64,000 nt of DNA from Betaproteobacteria bacterium (lineage in GTDB: Bacteria; Pseudomonadota; Gammaproteobacteria; Burkholderiales; SG8-41). This document shows positions 43,996 through 53,021 of the stretch, in pieces. Position 1 is the stretch's first letter. Each line of letters starts with the position of its first letter. The stretch spans positions 62,001 through 126,000 of the forward strand of contig OMIN01000114.1 of NCBI GenBank assembly GCA_900299145.1, written 5' to 3'. The notes beneath the pieces are model-generated. The model saw only the letters and a program-made list of their open reading frames with translations. It made no database searches and was not told where the DNA came from. Position numbers and translations under genes: made by a program.

Positions 43996-44976
43996 TTACT
44001 CAGCCTTGGCGCCGGTGGCCTTGGCCACGCGCGCCCATTTGTCGAGTTCGGCTTTGAGGAATTTGGCGAATTCCGCCGGCCCGCCGGCCACGGTTTCGAA
44101 ACCGAGTGCCGAGATTTTTTCCTGCACGTCGGGAAGCTTGAGCGCGCGTGCGGCTTCGGTGTTGAGCTTATTGATAATGTCGCGCGGCGTTTTCGCTGGC
44201 ACCATCATGCCGTTCCATGCCGCCGCGTCGAAATCCGGCACGCCGGCTTCGACCATGGTCGGCAGGTCCGGTACCGCGTTGGAGCGCTTCAACGTGGTGA
44301 CTGCCAGCCCGCGCAATCGCCCGGCCTTGATCTGCGGCACCGACGCGGGGCTGACCACGAACATGAATTGCGCCTGATTGCCGAGGAGGCCGGTTACTGC
44401 CTGCCCCACGGTTTTATACGGCACGTGCACGACGTTGATGCCGGCTTTAAGGCGCAAGAATTCGGTGATGATGTGCGCGGGCGAGCCATTGCCGCCGGAG
44501 GTGTAATTGATTTCACCGGGCCGCGCGCGCGTGAGTGCGAGCAGTTCATCCACCGACTTCACCGGCAGCGACGGATGCACACTGAGGATGAACGTGATCA
44601 CGCCGAGCAGACTGACCGGCGCAAAATCGCGCTCCATGTGATAGCTGGTTTTGAAATAGTTTGGGCTGATGGTATGCGTGCCGGTGGCGAGCAGCAGCGT
44701 ATAGCCGTCGGGTGTGGCGCGCGATACCAGCTCCGCGGACATCATGCCGCCGCCCCCGCCGCGCTCTTCCACCACGATCTGCTGGCCCCACGCCTCGGTA
44801 AACTTCTGGCCGAGGATGCGCGCCATGGCGTCCGGCCCGCCGCCGGTGACCCAGCGGATGGGCTTGTTCGGAAAATTAGCCGCCGTGCCACCCTGTGCGT
44901 GAGCCGTCATCGTGCACGCCAGCACGAGGCATCCAATAAGTATTTGTTTTAATTCAAGTTTTTTGAAAGGCTTCAT
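43996..44976 (-). CDS. Bug/TctC-type receptor with shortened ligand loop
   Basis: A 326-residue receptor. The signal peptide (LELKQILIGCLVLACTMTA) is partly encoded by an AT-rich element. Mature start NFPNKPIRWVTGGGPDAMAR lacks about four residues usually found between the VTP strand and GGG. EERGGGGG replaces the usual DNRPGAGG. Either ligand contacts differ or this is an in-frame deletion. Convergent and divergent neighbours leave it alone. Confidence 0.83.
   Translation of the reverse strand: MKPFKKLELKQILIGCLVLACTMTAHAQGGTAANFPNKPIRWVTGGGPDAMARILGQKFTEAWGQQIVVEERGGGGGMMSAELVSRATPDGYTLLLATGTHTISPNYFKTSYHMERDFAPVSLLGVITFILSVHPSLPVKSVDELLALTRARPGEINYTSGGNGSPAHIITEFLRLKAGINVVHVPYKTVGQAVTGLLGNQAQFMFVVSPASVPQIKAGRLRGLAVTTLKRSNAVPDLPTMVEAGVPDFDAAAWNGMMVPAKTPRDIINKLNTEAARALKLPDVQEKISALGFETVAGGPAEFAKFLKAELDKWARVAKATGAKAE
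44935..44957 (-). repeat. AT-rich boundary element, copy 11
   Basis: Minus-strand core CAA-ATAC-TTA. It is inside the 5' coding part of the receptor at 44976 and encodes LKQIL. Confidence 0.5.
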
Positions 44977-45088
44977 GGTAATGGGCGAATCTGCGAGGCC
45001 TGTCTATACTGCACGCCAATTTTTGAAATCACAAGATCGGCGGCATTTGCTGGTGCAAGCTGCCGGTCAACCCTCAAGAGCCCATTTA

Positions 45089-46120
45089 GTGAATCCCATC
45101 CTTCCAAGGCATGCGCCGCCGCCAGGTGCACATGCGTCGTCGTCAAGCGCGTGGCTGGCGCCAATCCGGTGGTTGTCGTGGTTGTTACTGCTGTGCGTGG
45201 CGCCCCCCACGCTGGCACAAAGCTATCCCGTGAAGCCCGTGCGTTATATCGTGCCGTTCCCCGCAGCGGCTTCGCCCGACATCATCGCGCGCCTGCTCAC
45301 GGAACGCTTGGGCCGCATCTGGGGGCAGCAGGTCGTTGTGGACAACCGTTCCGGCGCGGGTGGCACGTTGGGTGCTGCGTTTGCCGCCAAGGCGCCAGCG
45401 GATGGCTACACGCTTTTCCAGTGCAATATCGCCTCCAGCGCGATTGCGGAATCGCTTTACGCCAAGGTGCCGTATAACTCCGCGCGCGACTTCGCCGCCA
45501 TTTCGCGCATCGGCACCACGCCGAACGTGCTGGTCGTGCATCCCGCGTTGCCGGTGCGCACCGTCGGCGCGTTCATCGAGTATGCGCGGGCTAACCCCGG
45601 CAAGCTGAGCTACGGCACGTCGGCCGCCGGCACGTCGTCACAATTGTCGATGGAACTGTTGAAACTCAACGCAAAAATCAACGTCGTGCACGTGGCATAC
45701 AAGGGCGCACCGCAAGCGCTAACCGACACTGTTGGCGGACAGATTCCCGCCAGCGTGCAAACCGCGCCGGCGGTGATCCCGACCATCCAGAGCGGCCGCG
45801 TGCGGGCGCTGGCAGTGACCAGCGCAAAACGCATCACGCAAATGCCCGATGTGCCGACATTGAACGAAACCGCGCTGCCAGGCTTCGAGGCGCAATCGTG
45901 GTACGGCCTGTGCTCGTCCGTGGGCACGCCCGCGCCAATACTCGACAAGGTGAATGTTGATCTCACCACGGTGCTGCGCATGCCTGAAATTCAGCAGCGC
46001 TTCGGCGACCTCGTGGTTGATCCCGCGCCGACCAGCCGCGAGGAGTTCGCTCAGTTCATCCGCACGGAAACCGCGCGCTGGGCGAGAGTCATCAGGGAAG
46101 CGGGCATCCCGCAGCAATAG
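45089..46120 (+). CDS. Bug/TctC-type receptor
   Basis: A receptor of about 343 residues. The start is uncertain: frame is open to 44912, but the ATGs at 44975 and 44981 would put about 60 residues before the hydrophobic signal (WLSWLLLLCVAPPTLAQ). GTG at 45089 gives a shorter N-region and is chosen. Mature start SYPVKPVRYIVPFPAAASPDIIAR has Ala-Ala-Ala where Gly-Gly is normal; DNRSGAGG follows. It heads the sugar-acid-like operon at 46174. Confidence 0.8.
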   Translation: MNPILPRHAPPPGAHASSSSAWLAPIRWLSWLLLLCVAPPTLAQSYPVKPVRYIVPFPAAASPDIIARLLTERLGRIWGQQVVVDNRSGAGGTLGAAFAAKAPADGYTLFQCNIASSAIAESLYAKVPYNSARDFAAISRIGTTPNVLVVHPALPVRTVGAFIEYARANPGKLSYGTSAAGTSSQLSMELLKLNAKINVVHVAYKGAPQALTDTVGGQIPASVQTAPAVIPTIQSGRVRALAVTSAKRITQMPDVPTLNETALPGFEAQSWYGLCSSVGTPAPILDKVNVDLTTVLRMPEIQQRFGDLVVDPAPTSREEFAQFIRTETARWARVIREAGIPQQ

Positions 46121-46173
46121 TGCTAATGCCACATCGCGCTGTGCAGTACCGATAATCCGCACGGAGAGTGCCA

Positions 46174-47280
46174 ATGAAAATCACCGATCTCAGCATCACA
46201 CTGTTTACGTGGGACAACATTCCCCAAACCAGTTACGGCGAGCACAAGCGCTTCGGGGGCTCCAGTCAACTTGGCCTGCTGGCAATTTCCACGGACGAGG
46301 GCATTACCGGTCACGCGTTTCTCGGCAGTTCACGGCAGGCGGCAGATATCGACGCGCCGGCGCTGATTCGTTATCTCAAGCCGGTGGTGATGGGGCAGGA
46401 CGCACTCGACCGTGAGCGCATCAATCAGGTATTGTGGAAGCGCGCCCGCAACACCACCACGCGCGCGGTGGGCGCCATTGATGTGGCATTGTGGGACATC
46501 GCTGGTAAAGCAGCGAATATGCCGATCCACAAACTGCTGGGTTCGTTTCGCGACCGTGCGCCGGCCTATGCCAGTTCGCAGGTGCTGCCGAGTGCCGCCG
46601 CCTATGCCGAGCAGGCCGCGCACTACAAGGCGTTGAACTGGCCCGCCTATAAAATCCATCCGCCGCAGGCATGGCGCGAAGACATCAAGGTCGCTGAGGC
46701 CGTGCGCAACGCGGTGGGTGCGGATTACACGCTGATGTGCGACCCCGGCTGGTGTTACAACTATGAAGAAGCACTGCGCGTGGGCTTCGCGCTCGATGAC
46801 TTGAATTACTACTGGTATGAAGACCCGCTTGCCGATCAGGATCTCTACAACTATGTGAAGCTCAAGCAGAAACTGCGCACGCCGATCATGGCCACCGAAT
46901 ATCCCCAGGCGGGGCTGGATTCGTATGCACAGTGGATCATCCAGAGCGCCACGGATTTTTTGCGTGGCGACGTGGCGATCAAAGGCGGCATCACCACCCT
47001 GATCAAAACCGCGCATTTGGCCGAGGCGTTTCATCTGAATTACGAAATTCACCACGGCGGCAATTCGCTCAACAACGTCGCCAATTTGCATGTGATGATG
47101 GCGATAGCCAACGCGCAGTACTTTGAAGTGTTCCTGCCGGACGAGGCGCAAAAATACGGCTTGGTGAAAGATATCGAGGTGGATGCCACCGGCCACGTGC
47201 ACGCGCCCACCGAGCCGGGGTTGGGTGCGGAAATTGATTTTGAGTTGATCAAGCGCAAGACGGTGGCGTTGCTGCGGTAG
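46174..47280 (+). CDS. Mandelate-racemase/enolase-superfamily protein
   Basis: An enolase-superfamily enzyme of 368 residues. The barrel carries YKIHPP (Lys), MCDPGWCYN (Asp), WYEDPLADQD (Glu) and ATEYPQAG (Glu) as metal and base positions, and IHHGGNSLNN carries the histidine of MR-type proteins. The expected reaction is abstraction of the proton next to a carboxylate, giving racemisation or dehydration of a sugar acid. GGAGAGTGCC precedes the ATG; GTG two codons earlier is rejected. First enzyme gene after a receptor. Confidence 0.85.
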   Translation: MKITDLSITLFTWDNIPQTSYGEHKRFGGSSQLGLLAISTDEGITGHAFLGSSRQAADIDAPALIRYLKPVVMGQDALDRERINQVLWKRARNTTTRAVGAIDVALWDIAGKAANMPIHKLLGSFRDRAPAYASSQVLPSAAAYAEQAAHYKALNWPAYKIHPPQAWREDIKVAEAVRNAVGADYTLMCDPGWCYNYEEALRVGFALDDLNYYWYEDPLADQDLYNYVKLKQKLRTPIMATEYPQAGLDSYAQWIIQSATDFLRGDVAIKGGITTLIKTAHLAEAFHLNYEIHHGGNSLNNVANLHVMMAIANAQYFEVFLPDEAQKYGLVKDIEVDATGHVHAPTEPGLGAEIDFELIKRKTVALLR

Positions 47281-47340
47281 CGGTTTCGCAGGCTATTTAT
47301 TTTCCGAGATTTTCCGAGAGTGAGCGGGAGGATTTGATTC

Positions 47341-48396
47341 ATGTATGTCTACATCGGCAGCTTTACAACCACAAAGCGCAAGGCACGCGGCAAGGGCATC
47401 AGCGTTCACCACGTCGATGATGCGAGCGGTGCATGGTCGCTGGTCGAAACCTTCGAGACCATCCCCAACCCCGGCTATGTTGCGCTCGATCGTAAACAGC
47501 GTTTTCTCTTTGCCTCGCACGGCGACGGGGACTCGGTGAGTGCCTACGCCATCGACCCTCAAACGCACAAACTCCAATTTCTCAATCAACAGCCCAGCCA
47601 CGGCGACAACGGCCCGCATTTGATGGTCGACCCCAGCGATCAGTATGTCATCTGCGCAAATGGTCCCGGCATCGTGGTGTTGCCGATCAACAAGGATGGC
47701 TCGCTCTCGCCTGCTACCGATGCCGTGGTACCGCCAGGCAAGGAAGGGCCTTACAAACGAGAGCAAGGGCTGGGCGCGCATCCGCATCAGGTGTTGTTCG
47801 ACCCCAGCGGACGCTTTCTGATTTCGCCGGACAAGGGTGTCGATGCCACTCACATTTATCGGCTCGATCTGGGCAGCGGCAAACTCGTGCCGAACGATCC
47901 GCCGTCCGTGAAATCGCGTTACGGCGCGGGGCCGCGGCATCTGGCATTTCATCCGTCGCGGCCCTTTGCGTATCAGATCAACGAACTTGATTCGACGGTG
48001 ACGACGTATCAGTGGGATGGCGTGCGTGGTACGTTGACACCCGTGCATATCATTCCGACTACGCCGGCCACATTCGTGGGCGATAACACGGGGGCGGAAA
48101 TCGCTGTCGCGCCATCAGGTCTGTTTGTTTACGTGTCGAATCGCGGGCATGACAGTATCGCGACGTTTGCGGTAAACGTTACGGATGCCACGCTCACGCC
48201 CATTGGCTGGGAGCCGACGCAAGGCAAAAAGCCGCGCTTTTTCACGCTCGATCCTGGCGGCAAAATGTTGTACGTGGCGAACGAAGACAGCGATACCATC
48301 GTGGCGTTCAGGCTGGATGCGAAGAGCGGGTTGCCCGTACCCACGGGGTTGATTGTTCACACGGGTTCGCCGTCGTGCATTGCATTTTCGGACTAA
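47341..48396 (+). CDS. 6-phosphogluconolactonase-like beta-propeller lactonase
   Basis: A seven-bladed beta-propeller lactonase of 351 residues. Repeated propeller segments with GPHLMVDPSDQY, GAGPRHLAFHPS and FVYVSNRGHDSI, and the usual NPGYVALDRKQRFL blade near the start. It hydrolyses a sugar lactone to the acid in its best-known relatives. GGGAGG precedes the ATG. Lies 60 bp after one MR-family gene and before an SDR and a second one, consistent with lactone-to-acid catabolism. Confidence 0.87.
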   Translation: MYVYIGSFTTTKRKARGKGISVHHVDDASGAWSLVETFETIPNPGYVALDRKQRFLFASHGDGDSVSAYAIDPQTHKLQFLNQQPSHGDNGPHLMVDPSDQYVICANGPGIVVLPINKDGSLSPATDAVVPPGKEGPYKREQGLGAHPHQVLFDPSGRFLISPDKGVDATHIYRLDLGSGKLVPNDPPSVKSRYGAGPRHLAFHPSRPFAYQINELDSTVTTYQWDGVRGTLTPVHIIPTTPATFVGDNTGAEIAVAPSGLFVYVSNRGHDSIATFAVNVTDATLTPIGWEPTQGKKPRFFTLDPGGKMLYVANEDSDTIVAFRLDAKSGLPVPTGLIVHTGSPSCIAFSD

Positions 48397-48401
48397 AAAT
48401 A

Positions 48402-48424
48402 GTTAATTAAAACAAATACTTATA
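48402..48424 (+). repeat. AT-rich boundary element, copy 12
   Basis: TAATTAAAACAAATACTTA followed by TAGAAAGG, which also forms the Shine-Dalgarno of the gene at 48436. It follows the lactonase stop by 5 bases. Confidence 0.6.
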
Positions 48425-48435
48425 GAAAGGCTGTC

Positions 48436-49227
48436 ATGGATCTTGAACTGAAAAACAAAGTGGCCATCGTCGGCGGCGCAAGCAAGGGACTGGGCCGCGC
48501 GTGCGCAGAAGTGCTGGCCGAAGAAGGCATGAAAGTGGTCATGTGCAGCCGCACGCAAGCTGATCTGGATCAGGCCGCCGCCGCGATACGTGCCAAGACG
48601 CAGGCCGAGATCATGACCTTCGCCGGTGATCTGGAGAAAAACGCGGTAATACAAAAGCTGGTGGCGAGCGCCGCCGAAAAATTCGGCCGTATCGACGTGC
48701 TGGTCAGCAACTCCGGCGGGCCGCCGCTCGCGAAATCGTTCGATGCCACCGAGGAGCAATGGTCGGTGGCGGTGGAACGTTCGCTGTTTTTCTTTGCGCG
48801 TATGGCGCGCGAGGTGCTGCCGCATATGCGCAAGCAAAAAAGCGGTCGCATACTGAACATCCTCGCCAGCACGGTGTATCAGCCGATACCGAATCTGGCG
48901 CTCTCCGGCGCCACGCGCATGGGCGTGGTGGCGTGGGCGAAAAGCCTCGCCGATGAAGTGGGGCGTGACGGCATACTGGTGAACAATATCGCGCCGGGTT
49001 CATTGCTGAGTGAACGCATGTTGGGCAACGTCACCGCGCGGGCGAAGGAACTGGGCATATCGCTGGAGAAAATGCTCGAGGAGCGTGCCAAGGAAACTGC
49101 GGTGGGCCGTATTGGCGAGCCGCGCGAACTGGCGAATTTGGTGGCGTTTCTCGCGTCGGGAAAATCGAGTTACATCACCGGAACGACGATACGCGTGGAT
49201 GGCGGGCTGGTGCGGTCGGTTTTGTAA
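48436..49227 (+). CDS. SDR-fold protein with altered YxxxK
   Basis: An SDR-fold protein of 263 residues. The cofactor loop is GGASKGLG and NSGGPPL replaces NNAG. The serine is present (NILASTVY), but the catalytic Tyr/Lys positions read ALSGATRMG, with Leu for Tyr and Thr for Lys. The C-terminal IRVDGGLVRSVL is normal. The same substitution pattern may define a subfamily using another base. GAAAGG precedes the ATG. Next gene starts 9 bp after its stop. Confidence 0.83.
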   Translation: MDLELKNKVAIVGGASKGLGRACAEVLAEEGMKVVMCSRTQADLDQAAAAIRAKTQAEIMTFAGDLEKNAVIQKLVASAAEKFGRIDVLVSNSGGPPLAKSFDATEEQWSVAVERSLFFFARMAREVLPHMRKQKSGRILNILASTVYQPIPNLALSGATRMGVVAWAKSLADEVGRDGILVNNIAPGSLLSERMLGNVTARAKELGISLEKMLEERAKETAVGRIGEPRELANLVAFLASGKSSYITGTTIRVDGGLVRSVL

Positions 49228-49236
49228 GGAGCAAGC

Positions 49237-50466
49237 ATGAAAATTACCAATCTCGAAACTTTCGTCGTCGATGGCGGGTGGCGTGCGTGGACCTATGTCA
49301 AAGTTGAAACCGACGCCGGGCTGACCGGCTGGGGCGAATGCTCCGATTACCGAGTCACCAACGCCGTCGAAGGCATGGTGCGCGATCTCACGCCGTTGCT
49401 GATCGGCAAAGACCCGTGCGCCTACGAGATGCGCTTCATGGACATGATGCGCATCACGCGCTCCAGCCCCGGCGGTATTACCGCACGCGGGATCGCGGGC
49501 ATCGAATGCGCGCTGGTGGATATTGCCGCGCAGGCACGTAATATTTCGGTAGTGGAATTGCTCGGCGGGCCGACGCGCGACAAGGTGCGGCTGTATTGGT
49601 CGCACTGTGGCACCACACGTGTGCGCCATCATGACATGGTGGGCGCGCCGCCGATCAACAGTTGGGCGGACGTTTACGCACTGGGCAAGGAAGTGGTCGA
49701 GCGCGGTTTCACAGCGCTAAAAACCAATATCGTCATGCCGGGGCAGAACGGCACGTGGATGAGTGGTTTTGGCGGCTTCGGTTTGCAAATGGGGCCGAAC
49801 GACGAATGGGCGCCCAACGCATTGATCGATCACCTGGTCACTCACATCGGGACGTTGCGCGATGCGGTTGGGCCGGATTTCGACATTAATCTCGATCTCA
49901 ACTGGCACTTCAAGCCGGAAGCCTGCGCGCGTATCGCCAGGGCGCTGGAGCCGTTTAACCTGCATTGGCTGGAAATCGACACCCACGATGCCGAGGGCTT
50001 GTTGCAGGTAAAGCAATCGACCAGCACGCGCATTTGCACCGGCGAAACATTAATTCACATGAAGGAATACCTGCCGTTTTTCCAGAAACACGCGGCGGAC
50101 ATGTTCATGATCGACGTGCCGTGGAACGGCATCGTGCAGGGCAAAAAGGTCGGTGATCTCGCCGCGACGTTTGGTCACAACATCGGGCCGCACAATCACT
50201 ACAGCCATCTGTCGACGCACATGAGCGCCGCGCTGTGCGCAACCCTGCACAATGTGCGCATCATGGAAATCGACATTGACGACGTGCCGTGGAAGGACGA
50301 GCTGGTGACGCACGCGCCGGAAATCGTCGACGGCCACATGATCATTCCAAAGCGGCCCGGCTGGGGCACGGCCATCGTGGAAAAAGTCGCACGCGCTCAT
50401 GCGTGGGACGCCAGCAAGGCCGCGCATGCCAAGCAACTGGCGCAGCCGAAACATTTGCGGGGGTAG
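49237..50466 (+). CDS. Mandelate-racemase/enolase-superfamily protein
   Basis: A second MR-type enolase-superfamily enzyme, 409 residues. LKTNIVMPG (base Lys), INLDLNWHF (Asp), WLEIDTHDA (Glu), CTGETLIH (Glu) and IGPHNHYSHLSTH (His) mark the site. An insertion with GTWMSGFGGFGLQMG after the lysine is characteristic and distinguishes it from the protein at 46174. GGAGC precedes the ATG. The last gene of the operon; probably a sugar-acid dehydratase. Confidence 0.86.
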   Translation: MKITNLETFVVDGGWRAWTYVKVETDAGLTGWGECSDYRVTNAVEGMVRDLTPLLIGKDPCAYEMRFMDMMRITRSSPGGITARGIAGIECALVDIAAQARNISVVELLGGPTRDKVRLYWSHCGTTRVRHHDMVGAPPINSWADVYALGKEVVERGFTALKTNIVMPGQNGTWMSGFGGFGLQMGPNDEWAPNALIDHLVTHIGTLRDAVGPDFDINLDLNWHFKPEACARIARALEPFNLHWLEIDTHDAEGLLQVKQSTSTRICTGETLIHMKEYLPFFQKHAADMFMIDVPWNGIVQGKKVGDLAATFGHNIGPHNHYSHLSTHMSAALCATLHNVRIMEIDIDDVPWKDELVTHAPEIVDGHMIIPKRPGWGTAIVEKVARAHAWDASKAAHAKQLAQPKHLRG

Positions 50467-50503
50467 CGGGATGGCGGCTGCGGCGTAGTGCCTCAGTCAG
50501 GAG

Positions 50504-51907
50504 TTACTTCACCGCGTCGCGTTTGTACGACAGCAGTTCAGAGCGTTCCTTCTTGTGCACAATGCCCTTGAAGTTGGTTTCTTCGTATTCGTAGGCTACA
50601 AAATAGCCGGTCACAGGGCTGAACCAGATGCGATAAGTGGAGTTGCCCTGGCCGCTGGCGCCATCCTTTTTCATTGTGCTTTTGTATTTGGACGTGCCTT
50701 CCAGCCGTAACGTATCGAAAACGCCCGCCGGCACGAGCACCTGTTCCTGCCGCACAACCTTGAAATTGAAATTGTGTTCGGCGGTAAGGCGTTCTGTGTC
50801 GACCACGCCTACTGCCGACCACGCCTTTCCAACTTGTAAGGGGAAATCGTATTGCGGGTGCTTGGGCTTCCAGGTCAGGACGACCTTGCCTTCGCGGGTG
50901 CGGCGCAGCAATCCCAGCGATCGGTCGGCGACATAGCCGCCGAAGCGCGTTTCATCGGCGGTAATGGCGGTAACCCGGCGCGTGAATTTCTCCGTGACCG
51001 AGCCGCTCAGCAGGTCGATTTGCTGGTATTCCCACATATCGCCCACTTTCAGCTGCGGCACCGGGATGCTGTCAATTTTTCCTATGGAGGCAATCGATGC
51101 CAGGTTTGCAACCACTGCTGGCGTGGGGGGGAGCGGCACAAAAACAAAATCGCCTTCCAACGACGTGCTTTCCCACGGGATCTGCTTGCCGCCGGAATCC
51201 TTGCGCACCGAAGCGCGTACGTTCTTGAACACATACTCAATTTTAGTGCCCGGTTTTTGCAGCGATTGCAACAGGTGCTGCGTGTAAAGACCGTTCTGCC
51301 CGTCGCCGTCGCTTGCCACCGAACCAGGAGCGGTGGCGAATGCAATCAGCGTGCCCACCGGCGCATCCATCTGTGCCAGGCCCGCGCCGCCAGAACGGAA
51401 ACTGCGGGCAAACGGGTTGTTGCGGCAGGCGTCGAGGATCACAATGTTGAGGCGGTTATTCGCGGCCTCCATTTTGTCGAGCACCTGCCCGGCGTCGACG
51501 CTGTTGTAGGCGACTTCGTCCTCGCGCTGAATTTGCGCGTCGACCGGAATCAGGAAGTTGCGGCCTTTTACCTGCATGCCGTGGCCGGCGTAATAAAACA
51601 AGCCCACACCGCCATTCTTGAGCGCGTCGCCGAAATCACGCATGGCAAGCTGCATGTCTTTCTGTCCGGCGTTTTCGCGTACGGTGACTTTGAAGCCGGA
51701 GGCGGTCAGCGCCTTGGCAATGGCGCGGGCATCGTTCACCGGGTTGGGCAGTGGTGAATCCTTGTATTGGCCGTTGCCGATGACTAACGCGATGCTCTGT
51801 TCGCCGGATGCGGCCGCCGGCTTTGTCTGCGCGGCAGTGGGCACGGCCAGCAAAGCGTAAATGGCCGCGCAAACTACGATCAGAATCCGTGGAATCAATT
51901 GGGTCAT
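50504..51907 (-). CDS. Exported caspase-like (peptidase C14) protein
   Basis: A caspase/metacaspase-fold protein of 467 residues with an N-terminal signal ending VPTAAQ. The fold starts SIALVIGNGQYKDSPL. The catalytic histidine is in FYYAGHGMQV and the cysteine in ILDACRNNPFARS. Residues from about 270 form a separate, beta-rich domain with no named relative that I recognise. The start at 51907 follows AGGAGG. Cleavage targets unknown; location is periplasmic or outer surface. Confidence 0.87.
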   Translation of the reverse strand: MTQLIPRILIVVCAAIYALLAVPTAAQTKPAAASGEQSIALVIGNGQYKDSPLPNPVNDARAIAKALTASGFKVTVRENAGQKDMQLAMRDFGDALKNGGVGLFYYAGHGMQVKGRNFLIPVDAQIQREDEVAYNSVDAGQVLDKMEAANNRLNIVILDACRNNPFARSFRSGGAGLAQMDAPVGTLIAFATAPGSVASDGDGQNGLYTQHLLQSLQKPGTKIEYVFKNVRASVRKDSGGKQIPWESTSLEGDFVFVPLPPTPAVVANLASIASIGKIDSIPVPQLKVGDMWEYQQIDLLSGSVTEKFTRRVTAITADETRFGGYVADRSLGLLRRTREGKVVLTWKPKHPQYDFPLQVGKAWSAVGVVDTERLTAEHNFNFKVVRQEQVLVPAGVFDTLRLEGTSKYKSTMKKDGASGQGNSTYRIWFSPVTGYFVAYEYEETNFKGIVHKKERSELLSYKRDAVK

Positions 51908-52109
51908 GGGGCCTCCTGCTGCTGTGCGCCGTCGCTGGAATGGATTCCGGCGGGGCAAGCTTGACAGTATCATTCAGCGTCACGATACGCAAAGCCGCTT
52001 GACGGCAGCGCGCCACTGAAGGAAGCTTTCGTGCTCGCGCCTTTGGCTTTCACTGATTTCGGCTACCGGAAACGCCTTATTGCGAAAATTGCCGCCAAGG
52101 AGACACAAC

Positions 52110-53006
52110 ATGGATCGTAAAGACAGATTGCAGGCCAGTGATTTTCACCCTGAAGTATTGAGATTGTTTGACGGCTTCGTACATGGTACGAAGACCCGCC
52201 GTGAGTTTCTCGATGGTGCAGCCAAATTTGCAGTTGGCGGGTTCACCGCTGCCGCCATGCTGGAGGCACTGCAGCCGAATTTCGCATGGGCGCAGCAGGT
52301 GAAGCCCGATGATCTACGCATTCGCACCGAGCGGCTGAACTATGACTCGCCCAATGGCCACGGCAAGATGCAGGGGCTGCTGGCGCGCCCCGCAAAGGTT
52401 TCCGGCAAGTTGCCGGGCGTGGTGGTGATCCACGAAAACCGCGGGTTGAATCCTTATATCGAAGACGTCGCGCGCCGCCTGGCGTTGCTCAATTTTGTGG
52501 CGTTTGCGCCGGATGCGCTGTTTCCCGTTGGCGGCTATCCCGGCGATGAGGACAAGGGACGTGACCTCTTCGCCAAGCAGGACACCAAAAAGCGTATCGA
52601 AGATTTGTCGACGGCGGTGTCGGTGTTGAAGTCGCTGCCGGAATTCGCGGGCAAATGGGGTAGTGTCGGGTTTTGTTTTGGTGGCGGCATTGTCAATCTG
52701 TTTGCGACGCGCTTTCCCGACATGGCAGCGGGTGTCGCTTATTACGGTGTGCAGCCGGCGGCGAGTGACGTGCCTAAAATCAGCGCGGCGATCATGATTC
52801 ACAATGCCTCGGATGATCCGCGCATCAACGACGGCTGGCCGCCCTATGAAGCAGCGTTGAAGGCCAACAACAAGCGCTACGAATATTTCAGCTATCCCAA
52901 AACGCAGCACGGTTTTCACAACGACACCACGCCGCGGTTTGACGAAGCGGCAGCGAAGCTGTCATGGCAGCGCACAGTGGATTTCTTCAACAAAAACCTG
53001 CGTTAG
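52110..53006 (+). CDS. Dienelactone-hydrolase family protein with Tat-like leader
   Basis: A dienelactone-hydrolase-fold protein of 298 residues. An N-terminal TRREFLDGAAKFAVGGF segment looks like a Tat leader, preceded by about 25 residues. The nucleophile is cysteine in GSVGFCFGGGIVN, the histidine is in KTQHGFHND, and the Asp is probably in NASDDPRI. It probably hydrolyses a lactone outside the cytoplasm. AAGGAGAC precedes the ATG. First gene of a four-gene operon. Confidence 0.86.
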   Translation: MDRKDRLQASDFHPEVLRLFDGFVHGTKTRREFLDGAAKFAVGGFTAAAMLEALQPNFAWAQQVKPDDLRIRTERLNYDSPNGHGKMQGLLARPAKVSGKLPGVVVIHENRGLNPYIEDVARRLALLNFVAFAPDALFPVGGYPGDEDKGRDLFAKQDTKKRIEDLSTAVSVLKSLPEFAGKWGSVGFCFGGGIVNLFATRFPDMAAGVAYYGVQPAASDVPKISAAIMIHNASDDPRINDGWPPYEAALKANNKRYEYFSYPKTQHGFHNDTTPRFDEAAAKLSWQRTVDFFNKNLR

Positions 53007-53021
53007 AAGGCGATCACCATC

